A stretch of 64,000 nucleotides of DNA from Nonomuraea angiospora (GTDB lineage: Bacteria; Actinomycetota; Actinomycetes; Streptosporangiales; Streptosporangiaceae): NCBI RefSeq assembly GCF_014873145.1, contig NZ_JADBEK010000001.1:10726001-10790000 (forward strand), given 5' to 3'. The translations under genes and the position numbers were made by a program. Below, in pieces: positions 7,153-15,402 of the stretch (position 1 is the stretch's first letter; every line of letters starts with the position of its first letter). Under the pieces are notes generated by a model. The model had not been told where the DNA came from. It saw nothing but the letters and a program-made list of their open reading frames with translations, and did not search any database.

Positions 7153-9492
7153 ATGACATCAGTGAACGCGCCGGGCCTGGCGCCCTGGCGGGACAGCGCG
7201 CGGACGGTCGGCGAACGGGTCGAGTCCCTCCTCGCGGAGATGACGCTGGAGGAGAAGGTCGCGCAGCTCGGCTCCGTCTGGCTCCAGAACGGGCCCGAGC
7301 ACGGCAACGTGGCGCCGATGCAGGACCGCTTCGAGCAGGCCGAAGGGCTGGACGCGCAGCTGGCCCACGGGCTCGGGCACCTCACCCGGGTGTACGGCAC
7401 CGCCCCGCTGTCCGCCGCCGAGGGCGCGGCCCGGCTGCGCAAGCTCCAGGAGCTGGTGGTCACGTCCAACCGGCTCGGCATCCCGGCCATCGCCCACGAG
7501 GAGTGCCTGACCGGGTTCGCGACGTTCGGGGCGACCGCGTACCCGACGCCGCTGGCCTGGGCGGCCACGTTCGACCCGGACCTCGTCGAGCGCATGGCCG
7601 CGGCGATCGGCGCCGACCTGCGGGCCGCGGGCGTGCACCAGGGCCTGTCTCCGGTGCTCGACGTCGTACGCGACTACCGCTGGGGGCGGGTCGAGGAGAC
7701 CCTGGGCGAGGACCCGTACCTGGTGGGCCGGATCGGCGCGGCCTACGTGCGCGGCCTCGAAGGCGCCGGGATCATCGCCACCCTGAAGCACTTCGCCGGC
7801 TACGGGGCCTCGCGCGCGGCCCGCAACCACGCCCCCGTCAGCATCGGCCCGCGCGAGCTGGCCGACGTGATCCTCCCGCCGTTCGAGGTCGCGCTGCACG
7901 AGGGCGGCGCGCGTTCGGTCATGTGCTCCTACACCGACCTCGACGGCGTGCCGGTCGGGGCGAGCGCTGACCTGCTGCGGCGGCTGCTGCGGGATGAGCT
8001 GGGCTTCGACGGGACCGTGGTGTCCGACTACTGGTCCGTCCCGTTCCTCGCCTCCACGCACCGGGTGGCCGCGGACGACGCCGAGGCCGGGGAGGTCGCG
8101 CTGCGGGCGGGCGTCGACGTGGAGCTGCCCGAGACGGTGTCGTACGGCGCGCACCTGGTCGCCAAGGTCCGCGCGGGTCATGTCGAGGAGGCGCTGGTCG
8201 ACGAGTCGGTACGCCGGGTCCTGCGCCAGAAGATCGAGCTCGGCCTGCTGGACGGCGGCCCGCTCGTCCCGGACGGCGCGGACGACGTCGATCTGGACAG
8301 CCCGCGCAACCGCGGGATAGCCGCTGAGATCGCGGAACGTTCCATCGTGCTCCTGAGCAACCCCGACGGCCTGCTGCCCATCGGCCCCGGCACGACCGCC
8401 CGGCTCGCCGTCATCGGGCCGTGCGCCGACGACCCGCGTACCCTCATGGGCTGCTACGCCTTCCCCAACCACGTGCTCGACCGCTACCCGGAGCAGGGCA
8501 TGGGCCTGCCCATCCCGTCCATCAGGGAGGGCCTCACGCGGGAGTTCCCCTACGCCGACGTGCGCCACTGCCTCGGCGCCGAGGTGTCGGGCGACGACGC
8601 GTCGGGGATCCCCGGGGCCGCCGAGCTCGCGGCCGAGGCGGATCTCGCGCTCGTGTTCGTCGGCGACCGGGCCGGGCTGTTCGGCGGCGGCACGTCGGGA
8701 GAGGGCTGCGACGTGGCCGACCTGCGGCTGCCCGGACTCCAGCCCGACCTGGTCGAAGCGGTCCTCGCGACCGGCACGCCGACCGTGCTCGTCGTGGTCT
8801 CGGGCCGGCCGTACGCGCTCGGCGCCTACAAGGACCGGGTCGCCGCGCTGGTCCAGGCGTTCTTCCCCGGCGTGGAGGGCGCGGCCGCGGTGGCGGGCGT
8901 GCTGAGCGGGCGGGTCAACCCGTCGGGACGGCTGCCGGTGCAGATCCCCGGCACGCCGCCGATCAGCCCGTCCACCTACCTCCAGCCGCCCCTGGGGAGG
9001 AGGGCGGAGGGCATCACGGTCCTCGACCCCACTCCGGCGTACGCGTTCGGGCACGGCCTGTCGTACTCGGCCGTCGAGTACGTGGCCATGACGACGGACG
9101 TGGCCGAGTGCCCCGCCGACGGCGCGGTCGAGGCCCGGGTGCAGGTGCGCAACGCCGGCGCCAGACCGGTGGAGGAGGTCGTGCAGCTCTACGCCTCCGA
9201 CCCGGTCGCGCGGGTCGCCAGGCCCGTCGTGCAGCTCATCGGGTTCGCCAGGGTGGCGCTGGAGCCGGGGGAGGAGCGGGCGGTGGTGTTCGCCGTGCCC
9301 GCGGACGCGTTCTCGTACACCGGTCCCGACCTGCGGCGCGTCGTCGAGCCCGGGACGATCGTGCTCTCCGCCGGGCCCTCCGCCGAGGACCTGCCGCTGC
9401 GGGCCGCCGTCCGGGTCACCGGCGAGACCGTCGTGCTCGGCTCGAAGCGGCGGCTCACCACTCACGAGACGCCGGGCCGCCGAGCCGGCTAG
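7153..9492 (+). CDS. Glycoside hydrolase family 3 (beta-glucosidase/beta-xylosidase type)
   Basis: 779 residues from ATG at 7153 with GAGGGG upstream. Full GH3 layout: TIM-barrel-like domain (about 20-350) with IPAIAHEECL, ATLKHFAGYG and the nucleophile in VVSDYWSV (Asp near residue 292); (alpha/beta) sandwich (about 380-620) with GGTSGEGCDVADLRLP and RLPVQIP; C-terminal fibronectin III-like domain (about 650-765) with HGLSYS and QLYASDPVARVARP. There is no signal peptide, so it acts inside the cell on imported oligosaccharides. The SDYW and EECL signatures favour the xylosidase/glucosidase branch; substrate cannot be fixed. It overlaps the convergent EEP gene by 4 bp at the stops. Confidence 0.92.
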   Translation: MTSVNAPGLAPWRDSARTVGERVESLLAEMTLEEKVAQLGSVWLQNGPEHGNVAPMQDRFEQAEGLDAQLAHGLGHLTRVYGTAPLSAAEGAARLRKLQELVVTSNRLGIPAIAHEECLTGFATFGATAYPTPLAWAATFDPDLVERMAAAIGADLRAAGVHQGLSPVLDVVRDYRWGRVEETLGEDPYLVGRIGAAYVRGLEGAGIIATLKHFAGYGASRAARNHAPVSIGPRELADVILPPFEVALHEGGARSVMCSYTDLDGVPVGASADLLRRLLRDELGFDGTVVSDYWSVPFLASTHRVAADDAEAGEVALRAGVDVELPETVSYGAHLVAKVRAGHVEEALVDESVRRVLRQKIELGLLDGGPLVPDGADDVDLDSPRNRGIAAEIAERSIVLLSNPDGLLPIGPGTTARLAVIGPCADDPRTLMGCYAFPNHVLDRYPEQGMGLPIPSIREGLTREFPYADVRHCLGAEVSGDDASGIPGAAELAAEADLALVFVGDRAGLFGGGTSGEGCDVADLRLPGLQPDLVEAVLATGTPTVLVVVSGRPYALGAYKDRVAALVQAFFPGVEGAAAVAGVLSGRVNPSGRLPVQIPGTPPISPSTYLQPPLGRRAEGITVLDPTPAYAFGHGLSYSAVEYVAMTTDVAECPADGAVEARVQVRNAGARPVEEVVQLYASDPVARVARPVVQLIGFARVALEPGEERAVVFAVPADAFSYTGPDLRRVVEPGTIVLSAGPSAEDLPLRAAVRVTGETVVLGSKRRLTTHETPGRRAG

Positions 9493-10478
9493 GGCAGGCG
9501 CAGCTCGGCGAAGACGCCGCGGTGGTCGGTCCTGGGCACGTCCACGATCTCGACCCGGTTCACGGCCACCCGCCGGTCGGCCAGGACGTGGTCGATGGAG
9601 ATGATGGGCGGTATGCCCCGGCCGTTCGGCCAGGTCGCGACCAGGCCCTTGCCCACCTGGTCGGCGGCGTCCACGTAACCGCGGTCGAGCAGGTCGCGGA
9701 AGGCGCGGTGGTCGAGGCTGGCGTTGAAGTCGCCGGCCAGCACCCGGATCGCCGACGGCGAGGCCGGGGGCAGCGCGCGCAGGGAGGCCTTCCACTCCGC
9801 CTCCTTGCGCCCGAGCGGCGGATTGGGGTGAACGGCCACGAACTCGACCTTGCCGCCGCCGGGCAGCGCCACGGTGGCGGCGGGCATGTTGTGGCCGATC
9901 GGGGTGAACAGGCCGGTCAGCTCCGTCACCGGATGCTTGGAGAAGATGCCGCTGCCGGTGGCGCCGAACTCGGCCTGCAGCACCCGGTGGGGCAGGAGCT
10001 GCTTCATCCCGGCCGCGTCCAGTCGCTCGACCTCGGCCGGGGTGAGCTCCAGGGCGCTGAACACCTCGACGTCGAACCTGCGTACCAGGTCGACGACGGT
10101 CTGCGCGTCACCGCGGCCGAACAGGTTGACCGTCAGCACCCGCAGCGGCGCGCCCTTCGCGGGCGGCTGCTCGGCGCTGAAGGCCCGCGGCGTCACGACC
10201 GACACCAGCACCGCGCAGACGAGCGCCGCGGCGAGCGCGGCCGGGCGGTTGCGCCGGAGCAGCGACAGGATCGCGGTCAGCGCCGCCAGCCCGGCCCCGA
10301 TGGGGGTCACGGTCATGAGCTGGGTCGGGAACGAGCCGCCCTCCATGCCGGCCACCCTGATGACGGCCCACAGGGCCAGCAGCGCGACGACCGTCCACGC
10401 GAACCACCGCCTGCGCCGCTTCTTGGGAGCGGGGGAGTCGCCCTCCGCGGCCGGCCCGGCCGCCACCGTTGTGCTCAC
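9489..10478 (-). CDS. Membrane-anchored endonuclease/exonuclease/phosphatase family protein
   Basis: 329 residues from a GTG at 10478; a longer frame exists but its N-terminus is arginine-rich and unlikely. After a Lys/Arg-rich cytoplasmic tail (PKKRRRRW), three transmembrane helices lie at about 27-46, 56-76 and 80-103. An extracytoplasmic EEP domain follows, with the metal ligand Glu (FSALELTPAEV), catalytic His (VAVHPNPP), AGDFNASLDH, SIDHVLAD and the final RTDHRGVFAEL. All active-site motifs are intact. Substrate may be a phosphodiester, nucleic acid or sphingomyelin-like lipid; the fold alone does not decide. Confidence 0.85.
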   Translation of the reverse strand: MSTTVAAGPAAEGDSPAPKKRRRRWFAWTVVALLALWAVIRVAGMEGGSFPTQLMTVTPIGAGLAALTAILSLLRRNRPAALAAALVCAVLVSVVTPRAFSAEQPPAKGAPLRVLTVNLFGRGDAQTVVDLVRRFDVEVFSALELTPAEVERLDAAGMKQLLPHRVLQAEFGATGSGIFSKHPVTELTGLFTPIGHNMPAATVALPGGGKVEFVAVHPNPPLGRKEAEWKASLRALPPASPSAIRVLAGDFNASLDHRAFRDLLDRGYVDAADQVGKGLVATWPNGRGIPPIISIDHVLADRRVAVNRVEIVDVPRTDHRGVFAELRLP

Positions 10479-10613
10479 TCCGCCGTCCCGTCCGCCTCGT
10501 CTCACCGCTTGAACCTTAAACTGCCCTGGGACGGCTCGCGCCGCGTCCACAGCTCGCTCTCAGGTTCCCTCGCCCAAGGGGATGCCGGTAGGGATGTAAG
10601 AAACCCTTACCAC
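10479..10613. other. Short divergent region with a small palindrome
   Basis: GTAAG-AAACC-CTTAC at 10596-10610 is a perfect 5-bp-arm palindrome immediately before the first in-frame ATG of the CU044_5270-like gene. It may be an operator or promoter part. Nothing else is recognisable. Confidence 0.3.
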
Positions 10614-11144
10614 ATGCTCCATGAACGATGTGCTCCCGACCGAAGGAACCGGGCTTCGCCGCCGTTCGCCGTACGACTCGACGACGAGCGCGCTCCCGAA
10701 GTCTCCTATCCCCAGGTGGGATCCACCCATGTCACCACGAAGGAGGTCATGAACCTGCCGACCGACGTGGCGAAGCTCCGGCAGGTGCTTCTGGGGTGGA
10801 CCCGGAGAAGCGGTCAGGGGGCCGGCGAGGAGTCCCTGTACGCGGAGGCCACCAGCCTGCTCTCGCAACTTCCGACGACTCCCCGGCTGCGCGCCGCGCT
10901 CTACCGCGTGCTGGCGGACATGCCGCGAATGGTGAACACCGGGGCGACCACCGACCCGATCGGACGCGCCGGGACGGGCATCGAGCTGTCGGGCAGCGGC
11001 CGGCGGATCGTCATCGACGAGACCTCGGGCCGGCTGCTGGCCGCGGAGGAACGGGATGCACGTGCGCTGACCTCGTGGACCGCCCTGACCGCGTCCGGCT
11101 GGACGGACGCGAGACCGGCGCTTCCCACCAGGACCATCGACTGA
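10614..11144 (+). CDS. CU044_5270-like C-terminal domain protein, probably a truncated remnant
   Basis: Reads up to 176 residues from ATG at 10614. A shorter form from ATG at 10749 (131 residues) has AGGAGG only 2 nt before it, too close for good initiation. The segment VTTKEVMNLPTDVAKLRQVL, then LRAALYRVLADMP, RAGTGIELSG, RRIVIDETSGRLLAAEE and SGWTDARPALP resembles the C-terminal half of the actinomycete CU044_5270 family. Those proteins normally have an N-terminal cytoplasmic part and a transmembrane helix, both absent here. Because family-like sequence extends upstream of the second ATG, this looks like a 5'-truncated gene. Function unknown. Confidence 0.5.
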   Translation: MLHERCAPDRRNRASPPFAVRLDDERAPEVSYPQVGSTHVTTKEVMNLPTDVAKLRQVLLGWTRRSGQGAGEESLYAEATSLLSQLPTTPRLRAALYRVLADMPRMVNTGATTDPIGRAGTGIELSGSGRRIVIDETSGRLLAAEERDARALTSWTALTASGWTDARPALPTRTID

Positions 11145-11200
11145 CGTGCGCGGCTGACGGGGACCTCTGACCAGCCGGATTCCCGGCCCGCGTCGGCGTG

Positions 11201-11953
11201 TCAGGCGGTGACGTAGTCGGCGATGATCACCGTGGCGTCGTCCTTGGGATCGGCCGCGGCCATCTCGTCGTACAGCCGGTCCAGGCACGCGCTCGGCGAC
11301 GTCCCCCCGGTGAACAGCTCCTTCATACGCGCCGCCCCGAGCGCCCTGATCGCCCCGCTCGTGACGACCACGACGCGGTCGCCGGGACGGAGCGGAACGG
11401 CGCCGACCTCGGCGTTGAGCTCCGACGGCAGGCCGATCCCGCGTAACGGCGGGTCGTCGCCGAAGGAGTGCGACGTGGTGAGCGGCTGCGGCTGCGCGCC
11501 TTTCGGGCAGTGCCAGATCGCGCCGTCACCGACGTGCGCGAAGCGCAGGCGCGGGCTCTCGCCCGGTTCGAGGAGGATCACGTCCAGGCTGGTGACCAGG
11601 GCGGGCCCCGCGCCGCCGCGCAGGGACGCGGTCCGCACGGCGCGATGCGCCGCCTGCGCGCACTCGTCCAGGTCCTCCTGGTACTGCGGCCTCGCCCCGA
11701 CCACGGCGCCCAGGGCCAGGGCCGCGGCCGTGTGGGCCGGCCCGCCGCCGGCCGCGCCGCGGGCCGCCGCGACCAGCCGCTCCTGGATGACGTACGCGTC
11801 CGACGGCCGCCCGCGCGAGCCCTCGTACGTGCCCCCCACCGCCACCAGGCGCGGCCGGGCCACCGGCATGCCGGCCGGCCAGTTCCCCCGCCGGCCGCGG
11901 ACCGTCATCACCGACAGGCAGCCGACCAGGATCGAGATCACCAGCAAGGTCAT
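11201..11953 (-). CDS. Membrane-anchored PP2C-like (PPM) protein, degenerate active site
   Basis: 250 residues from ATG at 11953 with GAGGGGACC upstream. A single N-terminal hydrophobic helix (LLVISILVGCLSVMTV) anchors it. The remainder follows the PPM/PP2C fold: LRFAHVGDGAIWHC (GDG motif), LRPGDRVVVVTSGAIRALG, and the final DDATVIIADY. The first metal-binding block, normally A-V-A-D-G-x-G-G, reads VAAARGAAGGG, so the aspartate that bridges the two metals is missing. Catalysis is therefore doubtful and it may be a pseudophosphatase. It is divergent from the sensor-kinase operon across an intergenic inverted repeat. Confidence 0.7.
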   Translation of the reverse strand: MTLLVISILVGCLSVMTVRGRRGNWPAGMPVARPRLVAVGGTYEGSRGRPSDAYVIQERLVAAARGAAGGGPAHTAAALALGAVVGARPQYQEDLDECAQAAHRAVRTASLRGGAGPALVTSLDVILLEPGESPRLRFAHVGDGAIWHCPKGAQPQPLTTSHSFGDDPPLRGIGLPSELNAEVGAVPLRPGDRVVVVTSGAIRALGAARMKELFTGGTSPSACLDRLYDEMAAADPKDDATVIIADYVTA

Positions 11954-12020
11954 GAGGTCCCCTCTCGTCGCATCGTCGCGACCCGCAGCCCAGTACACGC
12001 GCTGCCGAGCGGACGCGACT

Positions 12021-12065
12021 GACGGCTGATCGGCCGTCGTAGCGGATGACGGCCGATCAGCCGTC
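12021..12065. repeat. Perfect 18-bp inverted repeat with nested palindromic arms
   Basis: GACGGCTGATCGGCCGTC (12021-12038) and its exact reverse complement (12048-12065) flank 9 nt. Each arm is itself an inverted repeat (GACGGC-N6-GCCGTC). The element lies between the divergent PP2C-like and sensor-kinase genes, so it is not a shared downstream terminator; two dimeric operator sites or a cruciform are more likely. Confidence 0.85.
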
Positions 12066-12155
12066 ATGCCGCCGGACACGCGGGGAGCCAGTGTGCGGGA
12101 AGGCGGTCAACACCGCGAGCAGAGCCGGCACGAGGGAAATGACGATGCGACCCAT
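12057..12155 (-). CDS. Possible 32-residue hydrophobic peptide
   Basis: ATG at 12155, preceded by GGGTGAAGAC, opens a 32-residue frame beginning MGRIVISLVPALLAVLTAFP and ending in a basic tail (RVRRHDG). It would be a one-helix membrane peptide upstream of the PP2C-like gene, its stop falling inside the inverted repeat. No homologue is recognised and codon evidence is weak at this length; it could be chance. Confidence 0.22.
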   Translation of the reverse strand: MGRIVISLVPALLAVLTAFPHTGSPRVRRHDG

Positions 12156-12233
12156 GTCTTCACCCGGCGCCACAGAGACGCACTTACGTTATTGTGAAGC
12201 CCGTCTTGTGCTGTCATCGCGAGCGGGCGGCTC

Positions 12234-13388
12234 ATGTCTCTCCCCGGTTCCACGAGATACGACTCCGCGACCAGGCACATGGAGCGGACCATCGCGCGCA
12301 CCGGTGCGGGGGCGCGGGGCGTGGTGGGGTTCGTGGCGATCGTCGCCGCGACCCTCGGCGCCGTTCCACCGGTCTCCGTCGCCTGGCTGGCGCCCGCGCT
12401 CGCGGTCGACCTGGTGTGGACGGGGCTGTTCCTGTGGGTGGCCTGGCGCGGCCGGCGGCTTCCGGCCTGGCTGGTGGCCGGTGACGCGGTCATCACCGTC
12501 GCCCTCTGCCTCGTCCAGGGCCACCTCGTCGGCGGGGCCGCGCTCGAAGGCGGGTCGAGCTGGATCGCGGGGCTGGTGACGATGACCATCGTCGTGTCGG
12601 GGGTCACGTGGCGGCCGTGGGTGGCCGTGTCCGTCGGGCTCGTCGTGGCGGGGGCGTACCTGGCCGGGATGCGGCTGGCGGCCCCGTACCAGGAGGTGGC
12701 CGGGACGCTGGGGATCCACCTCGTGCAGATCCTCTGCATCGCGCTGCTGATGACGTTGCTGCGCCGCTCCGCCGCCTCGGCGGACGCGTTCCTGCGGGAG
12801 AGCGCGCGCGCCGAGATCGCGCTCATCGTCGAACGGCTGCGCCGCGAGGACGAGCTGCGCCAGGTCGGCAGCGTCCACGAGACGTCGCTGCACACGCTGA
12901 CGATGGTCGGGCTGGGCACGTACGACAAGCCCTCGCCCACCCTGCGCCGGCAGGCGGTGGCAGACCTGGCGGCGCTGGAGAAACTGCGCGACAGGCCGAG
13001 CGCCGAGTCCGCGCCCATCGCCCTGGACGCCCTGCTCGACGAGGTGGCCGGGCGGGTGACGGGGCTGGACGTCCGCAGGCGGCTGAGGCCGGAGACGGTG
13101 CCGGGGGAGGTCGCGGAACGGTTCGCCCGCGCGGTCACCGAGGCGCTGGCCAACGTGGCGCTGCACGCCGGGGTGGGCGAGGCCGAGCTGGTCTCCAGCC
13201 GGTGCGACGGCGAGATCAGGGTGGAGGTCGCGGACGCCGGAGGCGGTTTCGACGTGGAACGGGTGCCGTCGGACCGGTTCGGCGTGCGCGGGTCGATCCT
13301 CGACACGATGCGCTCGCTCCCGAACGCGGGCGCCGACATCCGCTCCGGCGACCAGGGCACCCGGGTGAGCCTGTGGTGGCGGCCATGA
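12234..13388 (+). CDS. Membrane sensor histidine kinase
   Basis: 384 residues. Five or six transmembrane helices fill residues about 25-185; a dimerisation helix follows with a phospho-acceptor candidate in GSVHETSLHTLTMVGLG (about 220), then an HATPase_c domain with N-box EALANVALHAG and G-box VADAGGGFD plus a final DQGTRVSLWW. This is the compact MacS/NarL-type kinase seen in actinomycetes, where the H-x-x-x-L-H-T-L pattern replaces the usual H-box. ATG at 12234 is the first; a second in-frame ATG at residue 16 (MERTIAR) is equally possible. It leads an operon with a degenerate kinase and a response regulator. Confidence 0.83.
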   Translation: MSLPGSTRYDSATRHMERTIARTGAGARGVVGFVAIVAATLGAVPPVSVAWLAPALAVDLVWTGLFLWVAWRGRRLPAWLVAGDAVITVALCLVQGHLVGGAALEGGSSWIAGLVTMTIVVSGVTWRPWVAVSVGLVVAGAYLAGMRLAAPYQEVAGTLGIHLVQILCIALLMTLLRRSAASADAFLRESARAEIALIVERLRREDELRQVGSVHETSLHTLTMVGLGTYDKPSPTLRRQAVADLAALEKLRDRPSAESAPIALDALLDEVAGRVTGLDVRRRLRPETVPGEVAERFARAVTEALANVALHAGVGEAELVSSRCDGEIRVEVADAGGGFDVERVPSDRFGVRGSILDTMRSLPNAGADIRSGDQGTRVSLWWRP

Positions 13389-13393
13389 GTACT

Positions 13394-13485
13394 GGCATGT
13401 GGTGGCGCGGGGCGGTCGTGAGCGGCGGCATCCGGTGGCGCGGGGGCGGCCGCGAGCGGCGGCATCTTGCGGGGCGGGGGCGGCC
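13394..13485 (+). repeat. Short GC-rich tandem repeat between kinase genes
   Basis: Three consecutive units starting GGCATC/GGCATG, 33, 34 and 25 bp long (13394, 13427 and 13461), fill the gap between the stop of the first kinase and the ATG of the next gene. They place GGGGGCGG just before that ATG and may affect its ribosome binding site. Confidence 0.65.
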
Positions 13486-14625
13486 ATGACCGATGACATC
13501 GAAGAGGTGGCGCAGCGGTACGCCCGCTACACCGCGATCGGCGCCATCGTGATCACCGCGGTCTGGCACACCGGCTACGACCTCACCGTCACCGTCTCGG
13601 GCTGGCCCGCCTTCCGCTGGCCGTGGCTGGTGGCGGCGGCCTGGATCGCCTACACGGCGGTCGTCGTGATCGCGGCGCGATCGCTGGTCACGGCGTTCGA
13701 GGGGCCGGGCAGGGCCCGCGCGCTGGCCGCCGTCGTGCTGGCCGCGGACGTCGCGGTGATCGTGTCCTGCCGCCCCGAGGACCTGCTCGGCCCCAGCGAC
13801 TGGGGCTGGGGCTCGGTGGGCTGGGTCGGCGTCCTGCTCCTGTGGAACCGGCCGGCCTGGCGGCGCGAGCTGATCGCGTTCCTCTCCCTCAACGCCGGGA
13901 TCATGCTGACGGCGATGATCGTGACGGGGACCGTCGACCGGGTCTCCATCGCCAAATACCTCATGGTCATGGTGGGGAGCATCACGCTCCAGCTCGGCTA
14001 CGCGGCGGGCTGCCACACGCTGCGCGTCCGCGCCGAGGACGCCGCGCTGCTGGCCCGCCGGCTGGCCAGCGACGACGCCTGGCGGGAGTCCGCCCAGCGC
14101 ATCCACGCCGACCGGCTCCGCCGCTACGCCGCGATCCGAGACGTGGCGGAGTCGCTGCTCGAACAGCTCGCCGACGGGGCCGACCCGGGGGATCCCCGCG
14201 TACGCGAGGACTGCACGGCCGGGGCCATGCGGCTGCGGCGGCTCATCACGGAGCGGGAGGACGTGCCGGACGAGCTGGTGTCGGTGCTGCGCGAGCGCAT
14301 CGACGCGGCCGAGCGGCGCCAGGTGCTGGTGACGGCGCCGCCGTTCGGGGAGCGCATGCCCGCGCTGCCGGACGGCGTACGGGAGGATCTGCTCAGAGCA
14401 CCCGTGCGGGCGCTGGACGGGGCGCGGTCGCGGGCCAGGGTCACGGTGTCCGCGATGTCCACAATGGTGAGCGTGGCCGTCGTGGCCGACAACGACGACC
14501 TGCCCGTCAGCGCCACCCCGGTGCGGGAGCCGAGCGGGGTCGTCGTCACCTATCAGCGGCAGGGAGGGGAGGTATGGGTCAACAGCATCTGGGAGGGCCC
14601 GCCGGCGCCGCGGCGGGACGCGTGA
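13486..14625 (+). CDS. Membrane sensor protein with degenerate kinase domain
   Basis: 379 residues from ATG at 13486; the frame is open further upstream but only through the GC-rich tandem repeat. About six transmembrane helices span residues 18-180, with a cytoplasmic helical linker after them (RRLASDDAWRESAQ). The C-terminal third aligns in position with an HATPase domain but lacks the Asn of the N-box and the D-x-G-x-G of the G-box (the region reads LRAPVRALDGARSRARVTVS and SVAVVADNDDLPVS). It is thus a kinase-like partner probably unable to bind ATP. Its stop falls within the next gene. Confidence 0.7.
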   Translation: MTDDIEEVAQRYARYTAIGAIVITAVWHTGYDLTVTVSGWPAFRWPWLVAAAWIAYTAVVVIAARSLVTAFEGPGRARALAAVVLAADVAVIVSCRPEDLLGPSDWGWGSVGWVGVLLLWNRPAWRRELIAFLSLNAGIMLTAMIVTGTVDRVSIAKYLMVMVGSITLQLGYAAGCHTLRVRAEDAALLARRLASDDAWRESAQRIHADRLRRYAAIRDVAESLLEQLADGADPGDPRVREDCTAGAMRLRRLITEREDVPDELVSVLRERIDAAERRQVLVTAPPFGERMPALPDGVREDLLRAPVRALDGARSRARVTVSAMSTMVSVAVVADNDDLPVSATPVREPSGVVVTYQRQGGEVWVNSIWEGPPAPRRDA

Positions 14626-15305
14626 CGGTCGCCCTGGTGGAGGACCATCAGGTGGTGGTGGACGGCGTGCGGTCGTGGTTCGGGCCGCCGAGCCCGGTGG
14701 AGCTGGTCGCGCAGGGGCCGACCATCGAGTCCGTGCGCGGCGTGCAGGCCGACGTGCTCCTGCTGGACCTCAACCTCAACGGCACCATGGTCGTGGACCG
14801 GGTCGCCGAGCTGTGCGCGGGCGGCCAGCGGGTCATCGTCTTCTCCGAGCACGAGGAGCCGGAGACGGTGCGCGCGGTGCTGGACGCGGGGGCGTCGGCG
14901 TTCATCGGCAAGGGCCGGGCCACCCGGGACTCCTGCCTGGAGACCATCCTGGAGGTGGCGGCCGACCGGCCGTCCGTCACGCCGCCCATGGCCCAGGCGA
15001 TCGCCACGGACGAGGGCCCGCACCGGCCGCAGCTGTCCGACAAGGAGCGGGCGGCGCTGCTGTACTGGTTCCAGTCGATGTCGAAGGCGTCGGTGGCGGC
15101 CAGGATGGGCATCAAGGAGCGCACCGTGCGCCAGTACATCGACCGCGCCAGGGTCAAGTACGCCGCCGCCGGCCGCCCCGCGCCGACCAAGGAGAAACTC
15201 CTCATCTGCGCCATCCAGGACGGGCTGGTCCAGCCGGACGAGGTGACCGTCTACACCTCACTGGCCGCCCGCGCGACGCCGTCCGAGGAGTTCCGCCCTG
15301 GGTGA
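14574..15305 (+). CDS. LuxR/NarL-type response regulator
   Basis: 243 residues from ATG at 14574, which has GGAGG six bases upstream. A GTG at 14622 overlapping the preceding stop (GTGA) is the main alternative and would begin TVALVEDHQ. Receiver domain: acidic pair in VEDHQ, phospho-acceptor Asp in VLLLDLNLNG, Ser in VIVFSEHEE and Lys in FIGKGR. C-terminal HTH: LSDKERAALLYWFQS, KASVAARMGIKERTVRQYID, with an extended linker reading like the LuxR-HTH of MacR-type regulators. It overlaps the degenerate sensor by 52 bp and presumably acts with the intact kinase at 12234. Confidence 0.87.
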   Translation: MGQQHLGGPAGAAAGRVTVALVEDHQVVVDGVRSWFGPPSPVELVAQGPTIESVRGVQADVLLLDLNLNGTMVVDRVAELCAGGQRVIVFSEHEEPETVRAVLDAGASAFIGKGRATRDSCLETILEVAADRPSVTPPMAQAIATDEGPHRPQLSDKERAALLYWFQSMSKASVAARMGIKERTVRQYIDRARVKYAAAGRPAPTKEKLLICAIQDGLVQPDEVTVYTSLAARATPSEEFRPG

Positions 15306-15402
15306 AGACGTTCTGCCGTGGGCGATGGGGGGCTGCACGGGCCCCTCCGGAAGGGCAAGGTGATTCTCGAACGGGCGGCCGATCGAGAGGTGGTGTCACG
15401 TC

